Positions 1 through 8,760 of a stretch of 57,895 nucleotides of DNA are shown here, piece by piece. The notes below the pieces were generated by a model. It was not told the DNA's origin. It searched no databases and saw only the letters and a program-made list of their open reading frames with translations. How positions within the stretch are numbered: position 1 is the stretch's first letter; each line of letters begins with the position of its first letter. Source of the DNA: an uncultured Pelagibacteraceae bacterium (GTDB lineage Bacteria; Pseudomonadota; Alphaproteobacteria; Pelagibacterales; Pelagibacteraceae); the NCBI GenBank assembly GCA_902552035.1, contig CACDFC010000004.1, forward strand, positions 1 through 57,895. The letters run 5' to 3'. Made by a program: the position numbers and the translations under genes.

Positions 1-1347
1 CTTCATGCTTACATTATTTACTATATTATTTTAGGTTTTAGTATTTTTTTTTTTTTATTTATTTTATTTTTAAAAAATATTGAATTAAGAAAAAATATTA
101 TTCTTCTCACATACACTCTTTTATTTCTTTCATTTTTTTCTGAGATATTAATAAGTATTTTTTTTAAAAAAGTAGATATTGTAGAATTAAACCAGAATAT
201 AAGAGAAAACAGAGCAAAATTAATATTAAAAAAATTTAATCAAAAAATAGATACTAGGTCCCAAATCGAAATTCAAAAAGATTTGAAAAAAAAAGGTATA
301 GATGCTTCTATATTAGTCACCCCTTTTAGAATGCTACCTGATGAAGGTATTCCTTATTATGAAAAAGATAATTTAATTTCTAAAGAAAAAATCTTACCAT
401 TATCGGGCATATCCAATAAACTTTATGTTGGAGGGTCAGAAAGTGGAAATTATAAATTTTATAAATCTGATAGATATGGATTCAATAATCTAGATAATGA
501 CTGGGATAGAGATAATGTTATTTTAATGATAGGAGACTCCTTTGCACACGGAGCTTATTTAAATTTTGAGGAAAATTTTACTGGGAATTTAAGGAGACTT
601 TTTAAAAAAGGAGTTTTAAGTTTAGCACAGCCAAATAATGGACCTTTATTAGAATTAGCGACTTTAAAGGAGTATGGAAAAAATCTTAATACTCAAACTA
701 TAATTTGGATGTATTACGAAGGAAATGATTTAATTGAATTTATAGAGGAAAAAAAATCTAAAATACTTATTAAATATTTATCAAATAATTTTAGTCAAAA
801 TCTTATATTCAAGCAAAAAAAAATAGAAAATTCATATGGAATATATGTTTCAAAAAAAATTGAGAAATATGGTTTAGGCAACAACACAACCCATAGAGAA
901 ATTTTATCATTAAGGGATTTTAATAATAATGCTATTATTTCAATAATGAAATTACAGAGACTAAGAGAATTTTTATTTGGTTTATTCACTGAAAAAATTA
1001 AAAATATTAGCCATAAAAATACAACATCTCATTTAAGAGAAGTTCTAAAAGAAGCAAAAAGAATTTCTGATGAAAAAAATGCAACTTTTTATTTTGTTTA
1101 TCTTCCAAGCTCGTCTAGATACTTAGAAAATTATAATGATAACCTAAAAAAAAAAAATTATTATAGAGAGGAAGTATTAAAAATAGTTAAAGAACTAAAT
1201 ATTAATTTAATTGATATTTATGAGGAAATATTTAGAGATCACAAAAATCCTTTATCTTTTTTTCATTTTGAAATGCATTCTCATTATAATAAAAATGCTG
1301 TAGAAGATATATCTTTTAAGATATATAATAATATTAGTAAAAAATAG
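1..1347 (+). CDS. Membrane-anchored SGNH/GDSL hydrolase-like protein (5' end missing)
   Basis: The reading frame is open from base 1, so the gene enters from upstream; the first in-window start-like codon (TTG at 283) is probably internal. The visible 448 residues begin with two hydrophobic segments (about 1-23 and 31-53), so the missing part is probably more membrane protein. A soluble domain follows with the SGNH block I motif GDSFAHG (GDS at residues 178-180), an EGND segment, and a late EMHSHYN motif (about 424-430) resembling block V, with Glu in place of the usual Asp. Proteins of this build often modify or remove acyl groups on surface glycans. The downstream DUF5989-like and carbamoyltransferase genes fit a polysaccharide-modification module. 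The substrate cannot be read from the sequence. Confidence 0.75.
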   Translation, partial: LHAYIIYYIILGFSIFFFLFILFLKNIELRKNIILLTYTLLFLSFFSEILISIFFKKVDIVELNQNIRENRAKLILKKFNQKIDTRSQIEIQKDLKKKGIDASILVTPFRMLPDEGIPYYEKDNLISKEKILPLSGISNKLYVGGSESGNYKFYKSDRYGFNNLDNDWDRDNVILMIGDSFAHGAYLNFEENFTGNLRRLFKKGVLSLAQPNNGPLLELATLKEYGKNLNTQTIIWMYYEGNDLIEFIEEKKSKILIKYLSNNFSQNLIFKQKKIENSYGIYVSKKIEKYGLGNNTTHREILSLRDFNNNAIISIMKLQRLREFLFGLFTEKIKNISHKNTTSHLREVLKEAKRISDEKNATFYFVYLPSSSRYLENYNDNLKKKNYYREEVLKIVKELNINLIDIYEEIFRDHKNPLSFFHFEMHSHYNKNAVEDISFKIYNNISKK

Positions 1348-1361
1348 AATATAAATTAAAA

Positions 1362-1511
1362 ATGAGTTTTCTAAAAGAGTTTATAATTTTTTTGTTATCT
1401 AGGAAAAAATATTGGCTATTCCCAATTATATTAGTATTAGTAATATTTGGTGGTTTAATAATTCTTAGTCAAGGGTCAGCTGTAGCGCCATTCATTTATA
1501 CAATCTTTTAG
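1362..1511 (+). CDS. DUF5989-like small membrane protein (49 aa)
   Basis: This 49-codon gene starts with ATG 14 bases after the SGNH gene. Its TAG stop shares one base with the GTG start of the carbamoyltransferase, so it is likely translationally coupled to it. The protein has a short amphipathic basic N-terminus (SFLKEFIIFLLSRKKYW), one transmembrane helix (about 20-37) and a short tail ending in SAVAPFIYTIF. Size, RKKYWL-P pattern and position beside a NodU/CmcH carbamoyltransferase match the DUF5989 family, which is typically found in such modules. Its biochemical role is unknown; a membrane adaptor for the carbamoyltransferase is my guess. Confidence 0.7.
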   Translation: MSFLKEFIIFLLSRKKYWLFPIILVLVIFGGLIILSQGSAVAPFIYTIF

Positions 1512-3349
1512 TGACTTCTATTTTAGGTATATCTGCTTTCTATCATGACAGTGCTGCTTCGATGATTATTGACGGTGAAATTATTTCAGCTGCTCAAGAA
1601 GAAAGATTTTCTCGAAAAAAACACGACTCAAGTTTTCCAACGAATGCAATTAATTTTGTTTTAAATTTCTCAGGTTTAAAATTGAGCGATATAGACTTTA
1701 TCGTCTTTTATGAAAAACCTTTCTTGAAATTTGAGAGATTATTAGAAACATATGTTGCTTTTGCACCCAGAGGAATAAAATCTTTTTATAAATCCATGCC
1801 TATTTGGTTAAGAGATAAATTATTTCAAAAGAAAATCATTTTTAATAATTTGAGAGAAATTGATAATAACTTTAAAAACGAAAATAAAATATTATTTTCT
1901 GAGCATCATTTAAGTCACGCTGCAAGTGCTTTTTATCCATCGCCATTTAAGGAAGCAATAATTTTAACTGCTGATGGTGTAGGAGAGTGGGCTACTACAA
2001 CTGTTGCAATTGGAAAAGGAAAAGATCTTAGTATTAAAAAGGAAATACATTTTCCACATTCATTGGGTTTATTGTACTCAGCTTTTACTTACTATACTGG
2101 TTTTAAAGTAAATAGTGGAGAGTATAAACTAATGGGCTTAGCACCTTATGGTGATCCCATTTATACAGAAAAGATTTTAAATAATTTAATTGATGTTAAA
2201 GAAGATGGTTCTTTTAAATTGAATCAAAATTACTTTGATTATGCTACTGGACTGACCATGATTAATAATAAATTTAATAATTTATTTGGGAAAAAATCTA
2301 GAAATCCAAAAACAGATAAAATTACAAAATTTCATATGGATATTGCTGCATCTATTCAAAAAGTTACTGAGGAAATTATCTTAAAGCTAGCAAAATCACT
2401 TAAGGATGAATTTAAAATTGAGAATCTTTGTTTAGCAGGAGGAGTAGCTTTAAATTGTGTTGCTAATGGCAAATTATTAAAAAGTAATTTATTTAAAAAT
2501 ATATGGGTACAACCAGCATCAGGAGATGCCGGTGGCTCTTTAGGCGCTGCATTAGCTGTTTGGCATTTAGAGCTTAACAATTCCAGAGAAGTAAATATTA
2601 ATGACTCTATGAAAGGATCATATCTAGGACCTTCATATTCTCAAGACACAATTGAAAAAGAATTAATCAAAATAGGTGCAAAATTTGAAAAATTTAGTGA
2701 CAAAGAAATAATTGAAAAAACTTCTGACTTTTTGATTAATGGGAAAGCAATAGGTTGGTTTCAAGGGAGAATGGAGTTTGGTCCGAGAGCATTGGGTTGT
2801 AGATCTATATTAGGAGACCCTAGATCTGACAAAATGCAAAAAAATCTTAACCTTAAAGTAAAATATAGAGAAAGCTTTAGACCTTTTGCACCTTCAGTTT
2901 TGAGAGAGGATTTGAACACTTGGTTTGATATGAATGTTGATAGTCCGTATATGTTATTGGTTGCAGATATTATTTCAAATAAAAAAATTGAAATGACTGA
3001 AAAACAAAAAAAACTTTTTGGAATTGAAAAATTGAATATTAAAAAATCAGAAATTCCCGCAGTTACTCATGTAGACTTTTCAGCTAGAATTCAAACAGTT
3101 ATAAAAGTGACTAATCAAAGGTATTATAATTTAATTTTAAAATTTAAGGAAAAAACTGGATGTCCAGTATTAGTTAACACTTCATTTAACGTCAGGGGAG
3201 AACCAATAGTGAATTCACCAACCGATGCTTTTAATTGTTTTATGGGAACTGAATTAGATTACCTTGTCATTGAAAATTTTATTTTAGAAAAAAATAAACA
3301 AGACCTTGATTTAAAAAAAGATTATAAAAAAGAATTTGAACTTGATTAA
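1511..3349 (+). CDS. Carbamoyltransferase, NodU/CmcH family
   Basis: At 612 residues this has full family length. The N-terminal ASKHA-type (Kae1-like) domain begins ILGISAFYHDSAASMI and carries the metal-binding HxxxH motif in EHHLSHAASAF (His132, His136). The C-terminal carbamoyltransferase domain contains GRMEFGPRALG near residues 418-428 and an NTSFN motif further on. Family members transfer a carbamoyl group from carbamoyl phosphate through an adenylate to a sugar or small-molecule hydroxyl. With a DUF5989 protein and a membrane SGNH protein directly upstream, decoration of a surface polysaccharide is the likely role, but the acceptor is not identifiable. The start is GTG, overlapping the preceding stop. 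Its 3' end overlaps the convergent Mrp gene by four bases. Confidence 0.9.
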   Translation: MTSILGISAFYHDSAASMIIDGEIISAAQEERFSRKKHDSSFPTNAINFVLNFSGLKLSDIDFIVFYEKPFLKFERLLETYVAFAPRGIKSFYKSMPIWLRDKLFQKKIIFNNLREIDNNFKNENKILFSEHHLSHAASAFYPSPFKEAIILTADGVGEWATTTVAIGKGKDLSIKKEIHFPHSLGLLYSAFTYYTGFKVNSGEYKLMGLAPYGDPIYTEKILNNLIDVKEDGSFKLNQNYFDYATGLTMINNKFNNLFGKKSRNPKTDKITKFHMDIAASIQKVTEEIILKLAKSLKDEFKIENLCLAGGVALNCVANGKLLKSNLFKNIWVQPASGDAGGSLGAALAVWHLELNNSREVNINDSMKGSYLGPSYSQDTIEKELIKIGAKFEKFSDKEIIEKTSDFLINGKAIGWFQGRMEFGPRALGCRSILGDPRSDKMQKNLNLKVKYRESFRPFAPSVLREDLNTWFDMNVDSPYMLLVADIISNKKIEMTEKQKKLFGIEKLNIKKSEIPAVTHVDFSARIQTVIKVTNQRYYNLILKFKEKTGCPVLVNTSFNVRGEPIVNSPTDAFNCFMGTELDYLVIENFILEKNKQDLDLKKDYKKEFELD

Positions 3350-4170
3350 TTATATATAGATTTAATTTTCTCTGCTAAATCCAAATAGATTTTAGAAATT
3401 TTGTGATCAGGTGATGCCTCTACTATCGGTGTCCCTTGATCACCATATTTTCCGACTTCAGAGTTAATTGGTATTTCACCAAGAAAATTCTTTTTAAATT
3501 CATTAGCTGTTCTTTTAACTCCTCCCTCACCAAAAATTGGATATTTTTTTCCATCGTCCCCTAAAAAATGACTCATATTATCTACTAAACCAATTATTTT
3601 TACTCCCAGCTTATCAAACATATTTATTCCTCTTTTAACGTCTTGAAGAGCAATTTCTTGAGGAGTTGATATTATTATAACCCCATCCATATTAATTTCT
3701 TGAGAAAATGTTAATTGTGTATCACCTGTTCCTGGAGGCATATCCACAATTATAAAATCAAGATCTTTCCATGCTACTTTTTGAGTAAAAGTCCTTATTG
3801 CACTTGTTACCATTGGTCCTCTCCATATCATTGGAGTTTGTTCTTCTGTTAAGAAACCAATAGACATACATTGAATGTCATATTTAAGAATTGGATTAAG
3901 TATACTTCCTTCATTAGTAGGCTTTTCATTTATAGAAAATAGTTTTGGAAGAGAAGGTCCATATATATCTGCGTCAAGTAAACCAACCTTGCATCCTATT
4001 TTTTTTAGAGCTAACGATATATTTGTCGCAAACGTCGATTTTCCTACTCCTCCTTTAGCGCTCGAAATTGCAATAGTGAATTTTGTTCCATTTATAGGGT
4101 TTTTTTTAATATTTTTTGTTTGAGCTTTTACCTTTAATTCTTCATTTATACCTGGGTTTTTATTATTCAT
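3346..4170 (-). CDS. mrp: Mrp/NBP35-type P-loop ATPase, iron-sulfur carrier family
   Basis: The 274-residue protein has the deviant Walker A motif KGGVGKST (residues 39-46), then DADIYGPSLPKLF and the VDMPPGTGD switch region, all diagnostic of Mrp. The family carries or assembles iron-sulfur clusters in the cytosol. It lacks the N-terminal MIP18/DUF59 domain seen in many bacterial Mrp proteins. Where most Mrp proteins have a CxxC after NMS, this one reads NMSHFLGDDGKKYPIFG with no cysteines, so a bridging cluster at that site is not expected. It is transcribed against its neighbours, divergent from hflK across a 51-base gap. Confidence 0.88.
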   Translation of the reverse strand: MNNKNPGINEELKVKAQTKNIKKNPINGTKFTIAISSAKGGVGKSTFATNISLALKKIGCKVGLLDADIYGPSLPKLFSINEKPTNEGSILNPILKYDIQCMSIGFLTEEQTPMIWRGPMVTSAIRTFTQKVAWKDLDFIIVDMPPGTGDTQLTFSQEINMDGVIIISTPQEIALQDVKRGINMFDKLGVKIIGLVDNMSHFLGDDGKKYPIFGEGGVKRTANEFKKNFLGEIPINSEVGKYGDQGTPIVEASPDHKISKIYLDLAEKIKSIYN

Positions 4171-4201
4171 AAATTTAAGTTACCTTGTTTTTAACAATAA
4201 A

Positions 4202-4219
4202 GACACTATATAGAGTGTC
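4202..4219. promoter_or_regulatory. Inverted repeat just upstream of the hflK start
   Basis: The six-base arms GACACT (4202-4207) and AGTGTC (4214-4219) flank an ATATAG centre and end two bases before the hflK ATG at 4222. No clear Shine-Dalgarno sequence is visible, so this may be an operator or an mRNA hairpin covering the translation start. It lies in the divergent mrp-hflK gap. Confidence 0.3.
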
Positions 4220-4221
4220 AT

Positions 4222-5322
4222 ATGAGCATTTTTAAAAATCAAAGTCCGTGGGGAACACCACCACCAGGAGGTGGAGGTGGAGGTAACGGAGGTTTTAGAA
4301 GAGGCCCAACCCCCCCAGACATTGAAGAAGTAATAAAAAAAATTCAAAATTCTATAAACAAAATTTTGCCAGGTGGTGGTAAAGGTGGAGCAAAATCTAT
4401 AATTTTAGGTTTAGTCGTGCTTTCTTTAATATGGGTTGCGAGTGGATTATATAGAGTGCTACCTGATGAACAAGGAGTGGTTTTAAGATTTGGAAAATTC
4501 GTAAAAACAACTCAACCAGGTTTAAATTATCATTTTCCTTATCCTATTGAAAGTGTTTTAACACCCAAGGTAACTAAGGTTAACAGGATGGATATTGGAT
4601 TTAGATCTGAAAGAGATACAGGTTTTAGTTCTAGTGCTGTTGCTGATGTTCCAGAGGAAAGCTTGATGCTTACAGGTGATGAAAATATAGTTAATATAGA
4701 TTTTTCAGTTTTTTGGGTAATTAAAGATGCAGGAAATTTTTTATTCAAAATTCAAGATCCTCAAGGAACAGTGAAAGCAGCTGCAGAAACTGCGATGAGA
4801 GAGGTAATTGCAAGGTCAAATATTCAATCAATTTTAACAGAAGGAAGGTCAGTAATAGAAACTGATACAGAAACAATTATTCAAAAAATATTAGATGAGT
4901 ACAATTCAGGAATTCAAGTTACGCAAGTACAAACTCAAAAAGCAGATCCACCCGACCAGGTGATTGATGCATTTAGAGATGTACAGGCTGCAAGAGCAGA
5001 CATGGAAAGATCTAAAAATGAGGCTGAAGCTTATGCTAATGACGTTATACCAAGAGCACGAGGAGAAGCAGCAAAGATACTACAAGCTGCTGAAGCTTAT
5101 AAAAAAGAGGTAGTTGCAAAAGCAGAAGGTGAAGCAAGTAGATTTGTATCAATATTTGACGAATATAAAAAAGCAAAAACTGTAACTAAGGATAGAATGT
5201 ATTTAGAAACCATGGAAAAAGTACTTGCCGATATTAATAAAGTAATAATAGAACAAAATGCAGGTTCTGGAGTGGTTCCATACTTACCATTAAATGAACT
5301 TCAAAAGAAAGCTACAAACTAA
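4222..5322 (+). CDS. hflK: HflK, SPFH-family membrane protein of the FtsH-regulating HflKC complex
   Basis: This 366-residue SPFH/band-7 protein has the classic HflK N-terminus: a glycine- and proline-rich cytoplasmic stretch (GTPPPGGGGGG), one transmembrane helix (about 58-77), and YRVLPDEQGVVLRFGK at the start of the periplasmic SPFH domain. An alanine- and glutamate-rich coiled coil (about 255-315) follows. HflK and HflC form a large periplasmic cage around the FtsH protease in the inner membrane and modulate its activity. The stop overlaps the hflC start (TAATG), and the pair is followed by a DUF2065 gene and a DegP/DegQ protease, a common alphaproteobacterial envelope quality-control operon. 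Confidence 0.95.
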   Translation: MSIFKNQSPWGTPPPGGGGGGNGGFRRGPTPPDIEEVIKKIQNSINKILPGGGKGGAKSIILGLVVLSLIWVASGLYRVLPDEQGVVLRFGKFVKTTQPGLNYHFPYPIESVLTPKVTKVNRMDIGFRSERDTGFSSSAVADVPEESLMLTGDENIVNIDFSVFWVIKDAGNFLFKIQDPQGTVKAAAETAMREVIARSNIQSILTEGRSVIETDTETIIQKILDEYNSGIQVTQVQTQKADPPDQVIDAFRDVQAARADMERSKNEAEAYANDVIPRARGEAAKILQAAEAYKKEVVAKAEGEASRFVSIFDEYKKAKTVTKDRMYLETMEKVLADINKVIIEQNAGSGVVPYLPLNELQKKATN

Positions 5323-6191
5323 TGAATGCTAAAAAAATTTTAATACCAATAATAATTCTAATATTCGCTACATTATATTTCTCAATATTTATTGTTAAAG
5401 AAATAAACCAGGCGATAGTTCTTCAATTTGGTGATCCAAAAAGAATTATAGAAAAACCAGGACTAAACTTTAAAATACCGTTTATTCAAAATGTTGTTTT
5501 TTTAGATAAAAGAATTTTAAATTTAGATACACCTCCAGAAGAGGTAATTGCATCAGATCAAAAGAGATTAATTGTTGATGCTTTTGCAAGATTTCAAATT
5601 GTTGACCCTTTAAAGTTTTATATTTCGGTTGGAAACGAAAGAGTTGCAAGATCTAGATTATCAACAATTATTAACTCAAGAATAAGGAACGTTCTAGGTA
5701 GGCAAAGATTGCAAACACTTTTATCCGAGGACAGAACTAAACAAATGTCATTAATTCAAGATGGTGTAAATGTAGAGGCAGAAAATTTTGGAATAAATAT
5801 TGTAGATGTCAGAATTAAGAGAGCTGATTTACCACCGGCTAACAGCGAAGCAATTTTTAGAAGAATGCAAACTGAAAGAGAGAGAGAAGCAAAAGAATTT
5901 AGAGCAAAAGGTGCTGAAATGGCAATTACAATTACATCAACAGCCGATAAAGAAGTAACAGTTATTTTAGCAGAGGCAGAAAAAAAATCCGAGATTATGA
6001 AAGGTGAAGGGGACGGGCAAAGAAACAAAATTTTTGCTGGAGCCTTTGGTCAGGATCCAGAATTTTTTGCTTTTTATAGATCAATGCAAGCATATGAAAA
6101 AGCTTTAATTGGTGGAGAGACCTCACTAATTTTATCTCCTGATAGTGAGTTTTTTAAATTCTTTGGAAATATAAAACCTCAAACACAGTAA
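5322..6191 (+). CDS. hflC: HflC, partner of HflK
   Basis: The 289-residue protein has an N-terminal membrane anchor (about 5-25), the HflC opening IVKEINQAIVLQFGDPKR, an SPFH domain, and a coiled-coil stretch rich in E/A/K (about 190-235). The C-terminal segment DPEFFAFYRSMQAYEKAL is typical of HflC. It assembles with HflK around FtsH. It overlaps hflK by one base at the stop/start junction, so translation is probably coupled, and it is followed five bases later by the DUF2065 gene. Confidence 0.95.
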   Translation: MNAKKILIPIIILIFATLYFSIFIVKEINQAIVLQFGDPKRIIEKPGLNFKIPFIQNVVFLDKRILNLDTPPEEVIASDQKRLIVDAFARFQIVDPLKFYISVGNERVARSRLSTIINSRIRNVLGRQRLQTLLSEDRTKQMSLIQDGVNVEAENFGINIVDVRIKRADLPPANSEAIFRRMQTEREREAKEFRAKGAEMAITITSTADKEVTVILAEAEKKSEIMKGEGDGQRNKIFAGAFGQDPEFFAFYRSMQAYEKALIGGETSLILSPDSEFFKFFGNIKPQTQ

Positions 6192-6196
6192 ATTTC

Positions 6197-6382
6197 ATGA
6201 AAGAATTGATCATTGCATTTGGTCTTTTCTTATTTATAGAAGGAATTTTATACGCCATATTTCCATCAAAAATGAAAAGTATGTTAAAAAAATTAAATGA
6301 TATAAATGATAGTCAGCTAAGAACAGGAGGACTAATTTTTGCTATTCTCGGATTTATAATAGTTTGGTATTTCAAGAGTTAA
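6197..6382 (+). CDS. DUF2065 (YjeT-like) small membrane protein
   Basis: This 61-residue protein has two predicted membrane helices (about 3-20 and 43-58) separated by a short basic loop (KMKSMLKKL). The segments LFLFIEGILYAIFPSKMK and RTGGLIFAILGFIIVW match the DUF2065 family, which regularly lies directly after hflC. The function is unknown. It is five bases after hflC and three bases before the protease gene, so it is part of the same operon. Confidence 0.8.
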   Translation: MKELIIAFGLFLFIEGILYAIFPSKMKSMLKKLNDINDSQLRTGGLIFAILGFIIVWYFKS

Positions 6383-6385
6383 AAA

Positions 6386-7795
6386 ATGAAATTAATAAAA
6401 TTCAACATCTACATCATTTTTTTATGCTTTTTTATAGGCATTAAAAGTTCTGCGCAAAGCATTCCAAGTTCATTTGCAGACCTTGCTGAAAAGTTAATGC
6501 CATCTGTCGTCAATATCTCAACAACACAAACAATTACAACAACAAGATCTAATCCATTTCCATTTGAATTCCCTCCTGGATCACCTTTTGAAGATATGTT
6601 TAAAGAATTTGGAACTCCCCAACAAAGGCAGGCAAGTGCACTTGGTTCAGGCTTTATAATTGACGAAAAAGGCATAGTCATTACAAATAATCATGTAATA
6701 CAAGGTGCAGATGATATTGTAGTAAGAGTTAACGGTGAAGAAGAATATAAAGCAAAGATAGTTGGTGCTGATCCTCTATCAGATGTTGCTGTATTACAAA
6801 TAGAGTCAGATGAAAAATTCATACCAGTTCAATTTGGAGATTCAGATAAAGCTAGGATTGGAGATTGGGTAATTGCCATAGGAAATCCTTTTGGATTAGG
6901 AGGTACTGTCACTTCAGGGATTATTTCAGCAAGAAATAGAAGCATTGGATTAGCAAGATATGAGGATTTTATACAAACAGACGCTTCAATCAATCAAGGA
7001 AATTCAGGAGGACCTTTATTTGATTTAAATGGCAATGTTATAGGAATTAATACAGCTATCTTAGGTCAATCAGGATCAATAGGAATTGGTTTTGCAATTC
7101 CGTCAAATAGTGCGCAAAAAGTAATAAAACAACTTATTAAATACGGAGAAACAAAAAGAGGATGGTTAGGTGTAAGAATTCAAGTCGTAACTGATGAAAT
7201 AGCTAACGTTGAAAAATTAGATAGAGCAAGAGGTGCATTAGTTGCAAGCGTTGCAGAAGACAGTCCCTCAGATGATGCAGGAATTAAAGCAGGGGATATA
7301 ATTTTAGAATTTAATGGAGTTTTAATTAACGAGATGAAAGAGTTACCAAAAATAGTTGCCGAAACAGAAGTTGGTAAAATGGTGAAAGTCAAAGTGTGGA
7401 GAAATCAAAGAGAAATTACTAAAACTATAAAATTAGGAAGACTTGAAACCTCAGAGGACTTTAAAGCTGAAGCAAAACCAGAAAAACCAAAAAAACAAGT
7501 TTCAATTGAAGGTTTAAAATTAACAGTCAGACTTTTAACCAAAGAAGATATTGAGGCAAGAAAATTACCTTTAAATACTACTGGAGTAGTTGTTACAAAA
7601 ATTGACCCAGAGAGTCCTGTTAAAGATTTAAAACTTAATAATATAATAGTTGAAGCTCAAAGAAAAAAAATAAAAACAATTGGTGAATTAGAAAATCTTG
7701 TTAAAATTGCTTTAAGAAGTAATGACAAGACAATGTTAATAGCTATTTATAATAATCAAAACCAAAGACGTTATATTGGTGTAAAACTAGATTAA
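6386..7795 (+). CDS. degQ: Periplasmic Do-type serine protease, DegP/DegQ family
   Basis: The 469-residue precursor has a signal peptide (about 1-24, ending SSAQS), a trypsin-like domain and two PDZ domains (about 255-350 and 385-469). The catalytic triad is visible: His103 in TNNHV, Asp133 in DPLSDVAVL, Ser207 in GNSGGP. Enzymes of this family degrade or chaperone misfolded periplasmic and outer-membrane proteins. It ends the hflK-hflC-DUF2065 operon and is followed four bases later by miaA. Whether it is closer to DegP or DegQ cannot be decided by eye; the symbol is given for the family. Confidence 0.92.
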   Translation: MKLIKFNIYIIFLCFFIGIKSSAQSIPSSFADLAEKLMPSVVNISTTQTITTTRSNPFPFEFPPGSPFEDMFKEFGTPQQRQASALGSGFIIDEKGIVITNNHVIQGADDIVVRVNGEEEYKAKIVGADPLSDVAVLQIESDEKFIPVQFGDSDKARIGDWVIAIGNPFGLGGTVTSGIISARNRSIGLARYEDFIQTDASINQGNSGGPLFDLNGNVIGINTAILGQSGSIGIGFAIPSNSAQKVIKQLIKYGETKRGWLGVRIQVVTDEIANVEKLDRARGALVASVAEDSPSDDAGIKAGDIILEFNGVLINEMKELPKIVAETEVGKMVKVKVWRNQREITKTIKLGRLETSEDFKAEAKPEKPKKQVSIEGLKLTVRLLTKEDIEARKLPLNTTGVVVTKIDPESPVKDLKLNNIIVEAQRKKIKTIGELENLVKIALRSNDKTMLIAIYNNQNQRRYIGVKLD

Positions 7796-7798
7796 TAA

Positions 7799-8707
7799 AT
7801 GGACCTTAAGTCCAAGATAATTTTAATTGCAGGACCAACCGCTTCTGGAAAATCAAAATTTGCAATAAAATTTGCCAAAAAAATAAATGGGGAAATTATA
7901 AATGCAGATAGTATGCAAGTTTATAAAGAACTAAGTATTTTAACCGCAAGACCAAAAAAAGAGGATTTAAAAAAAATAAAACATCATTTATATGGGTTTC
8001 AAACAGTTAAAAGAAATTTTTCAACTGGGAATTGGCTCAAACTTGTAAAAACAAAAATCAAACAAATTAAAAAAAAAAAAATGACTCCAATTTTAGTTGG
8101 CGGAACAGGACTATATTTTAAAGCATTAACCCATGGGCTTGTTAAGATGCCAAAAATTCCTTTAAGATTTAGAAATAATATAAGAAAATTGCACAAGAAA
8201 AAAGGTCAAAGTATATTTCATAAAGAATTAATTAAATTAGACCCTTTAGCAAAAAACAAAATTAATCCAAATGATGCTCAAAGATCTATCAGGGCCTATG
8301 AAATAAAGAAATACTCAAAAAAATCAATTTTTAAATTTTTTAAAGAAACTAACAACAGCTTTTTTGACAAAGATTTCTTTAAAATTTATATAGAATTTCC
8401 AAGATCTGAACTTATAAAAAGAATTAATAAAAGAGTTGATAAAATATTCAAAGATGGTGTCACTAATGAGGTGAAAAGTTTTTTGAAGTACAAAGTCAAT
8501 AAACATAAAAGTGTAGCAAAAGTCATAGGACTTAATGAAATTGAGAAATATTTGAAAAAAGAGCTTAATTTAAGTCAAACAAAAGAGTTAATTTCCATAA
8601 AAACAAGACAATATGCAAAAAGACAAACTACTTGGGCCAGAGGTCAGATGTCTAACTGGCAAAAAATAGACTACAAAGATCTGAATTCATTGCTCAAAAA
8701 AATTTAA
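7799..8707 (+). CDS. miaA: tRNA dimethylallyltransferase
   Basis: The 302-residue protein has the MiaA P-loop GPTASGKS (residues 12-19), then the INADSMQVYKEL substrate-binding motif and the GGTGLYFKAL motif. MiaA transfers a dimethylallyl group from DMAPP to N6 of A37 in tRNAs reading codons that begin with U. The C-terminal RQYAKRQTTWARGQ stretch is also typical. The gene carries long A runs (13 A at about 8069-8081), normal for this base composition. It sits four bases after the protease gene. Confidence 0.95.
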   Translation: MDLKSKIILIAGPTASGKSKFAIKFAKKINGEIINADSMQVYKELSILTARPKKEDLKKIKHHLYGFQTVKRNFSTGNWLKLVKTKIKQIKKKKMTPILVGGTGLYFKALTHGLVKMPKIPLRFRNNIRKLHKKKGQSIFHKELIKLDPLAKNKINPNDAQRSIRAYEIKKYSKKSIFKFFKETNNSFFDKDFFKIYIEFPRSELIKRINKRVDKIFKDGVTNEVKSFLKYKVNKHKSVAKVIGLNEIEKYLKKELNLSQTKELISIKTRQYAKRQTTWARGQMSNWQKIDYKDLNSLLKKI

Positions 8708-8724
8708 ATTTTCAACTCTTAAAC

Positions 8725-8754
8725 TTGACCTATTAGCACAACTTCAGCTAGATT
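8725..8754 (+). promoter_or_regulatory. Candidate promoter for the ilvB operon, possibly leaderless
   Basis: A TTGACC box (8725-8730) lies 18 bases before a TAGATT box (8749-8754) in the 53-base gap between miaA and ilvB. If used, initiation about seven bases after the -10 would fall at the ATG (8761), giving a leaderless or nearly leaderless message. No Shine-Dalgarno is visible before this ATG. This is pattern matching only. Confidence 0.25.
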
Positions 8755-8760
8755 GGATAT

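Noticed and set aside
8069..8081. 13-A run within miaA as a phase-variation tract
   Set aside because: The reading frame is intact and long A runs are common throughout this A/T-rich sequence; nothing suggests phase variation of miaA.
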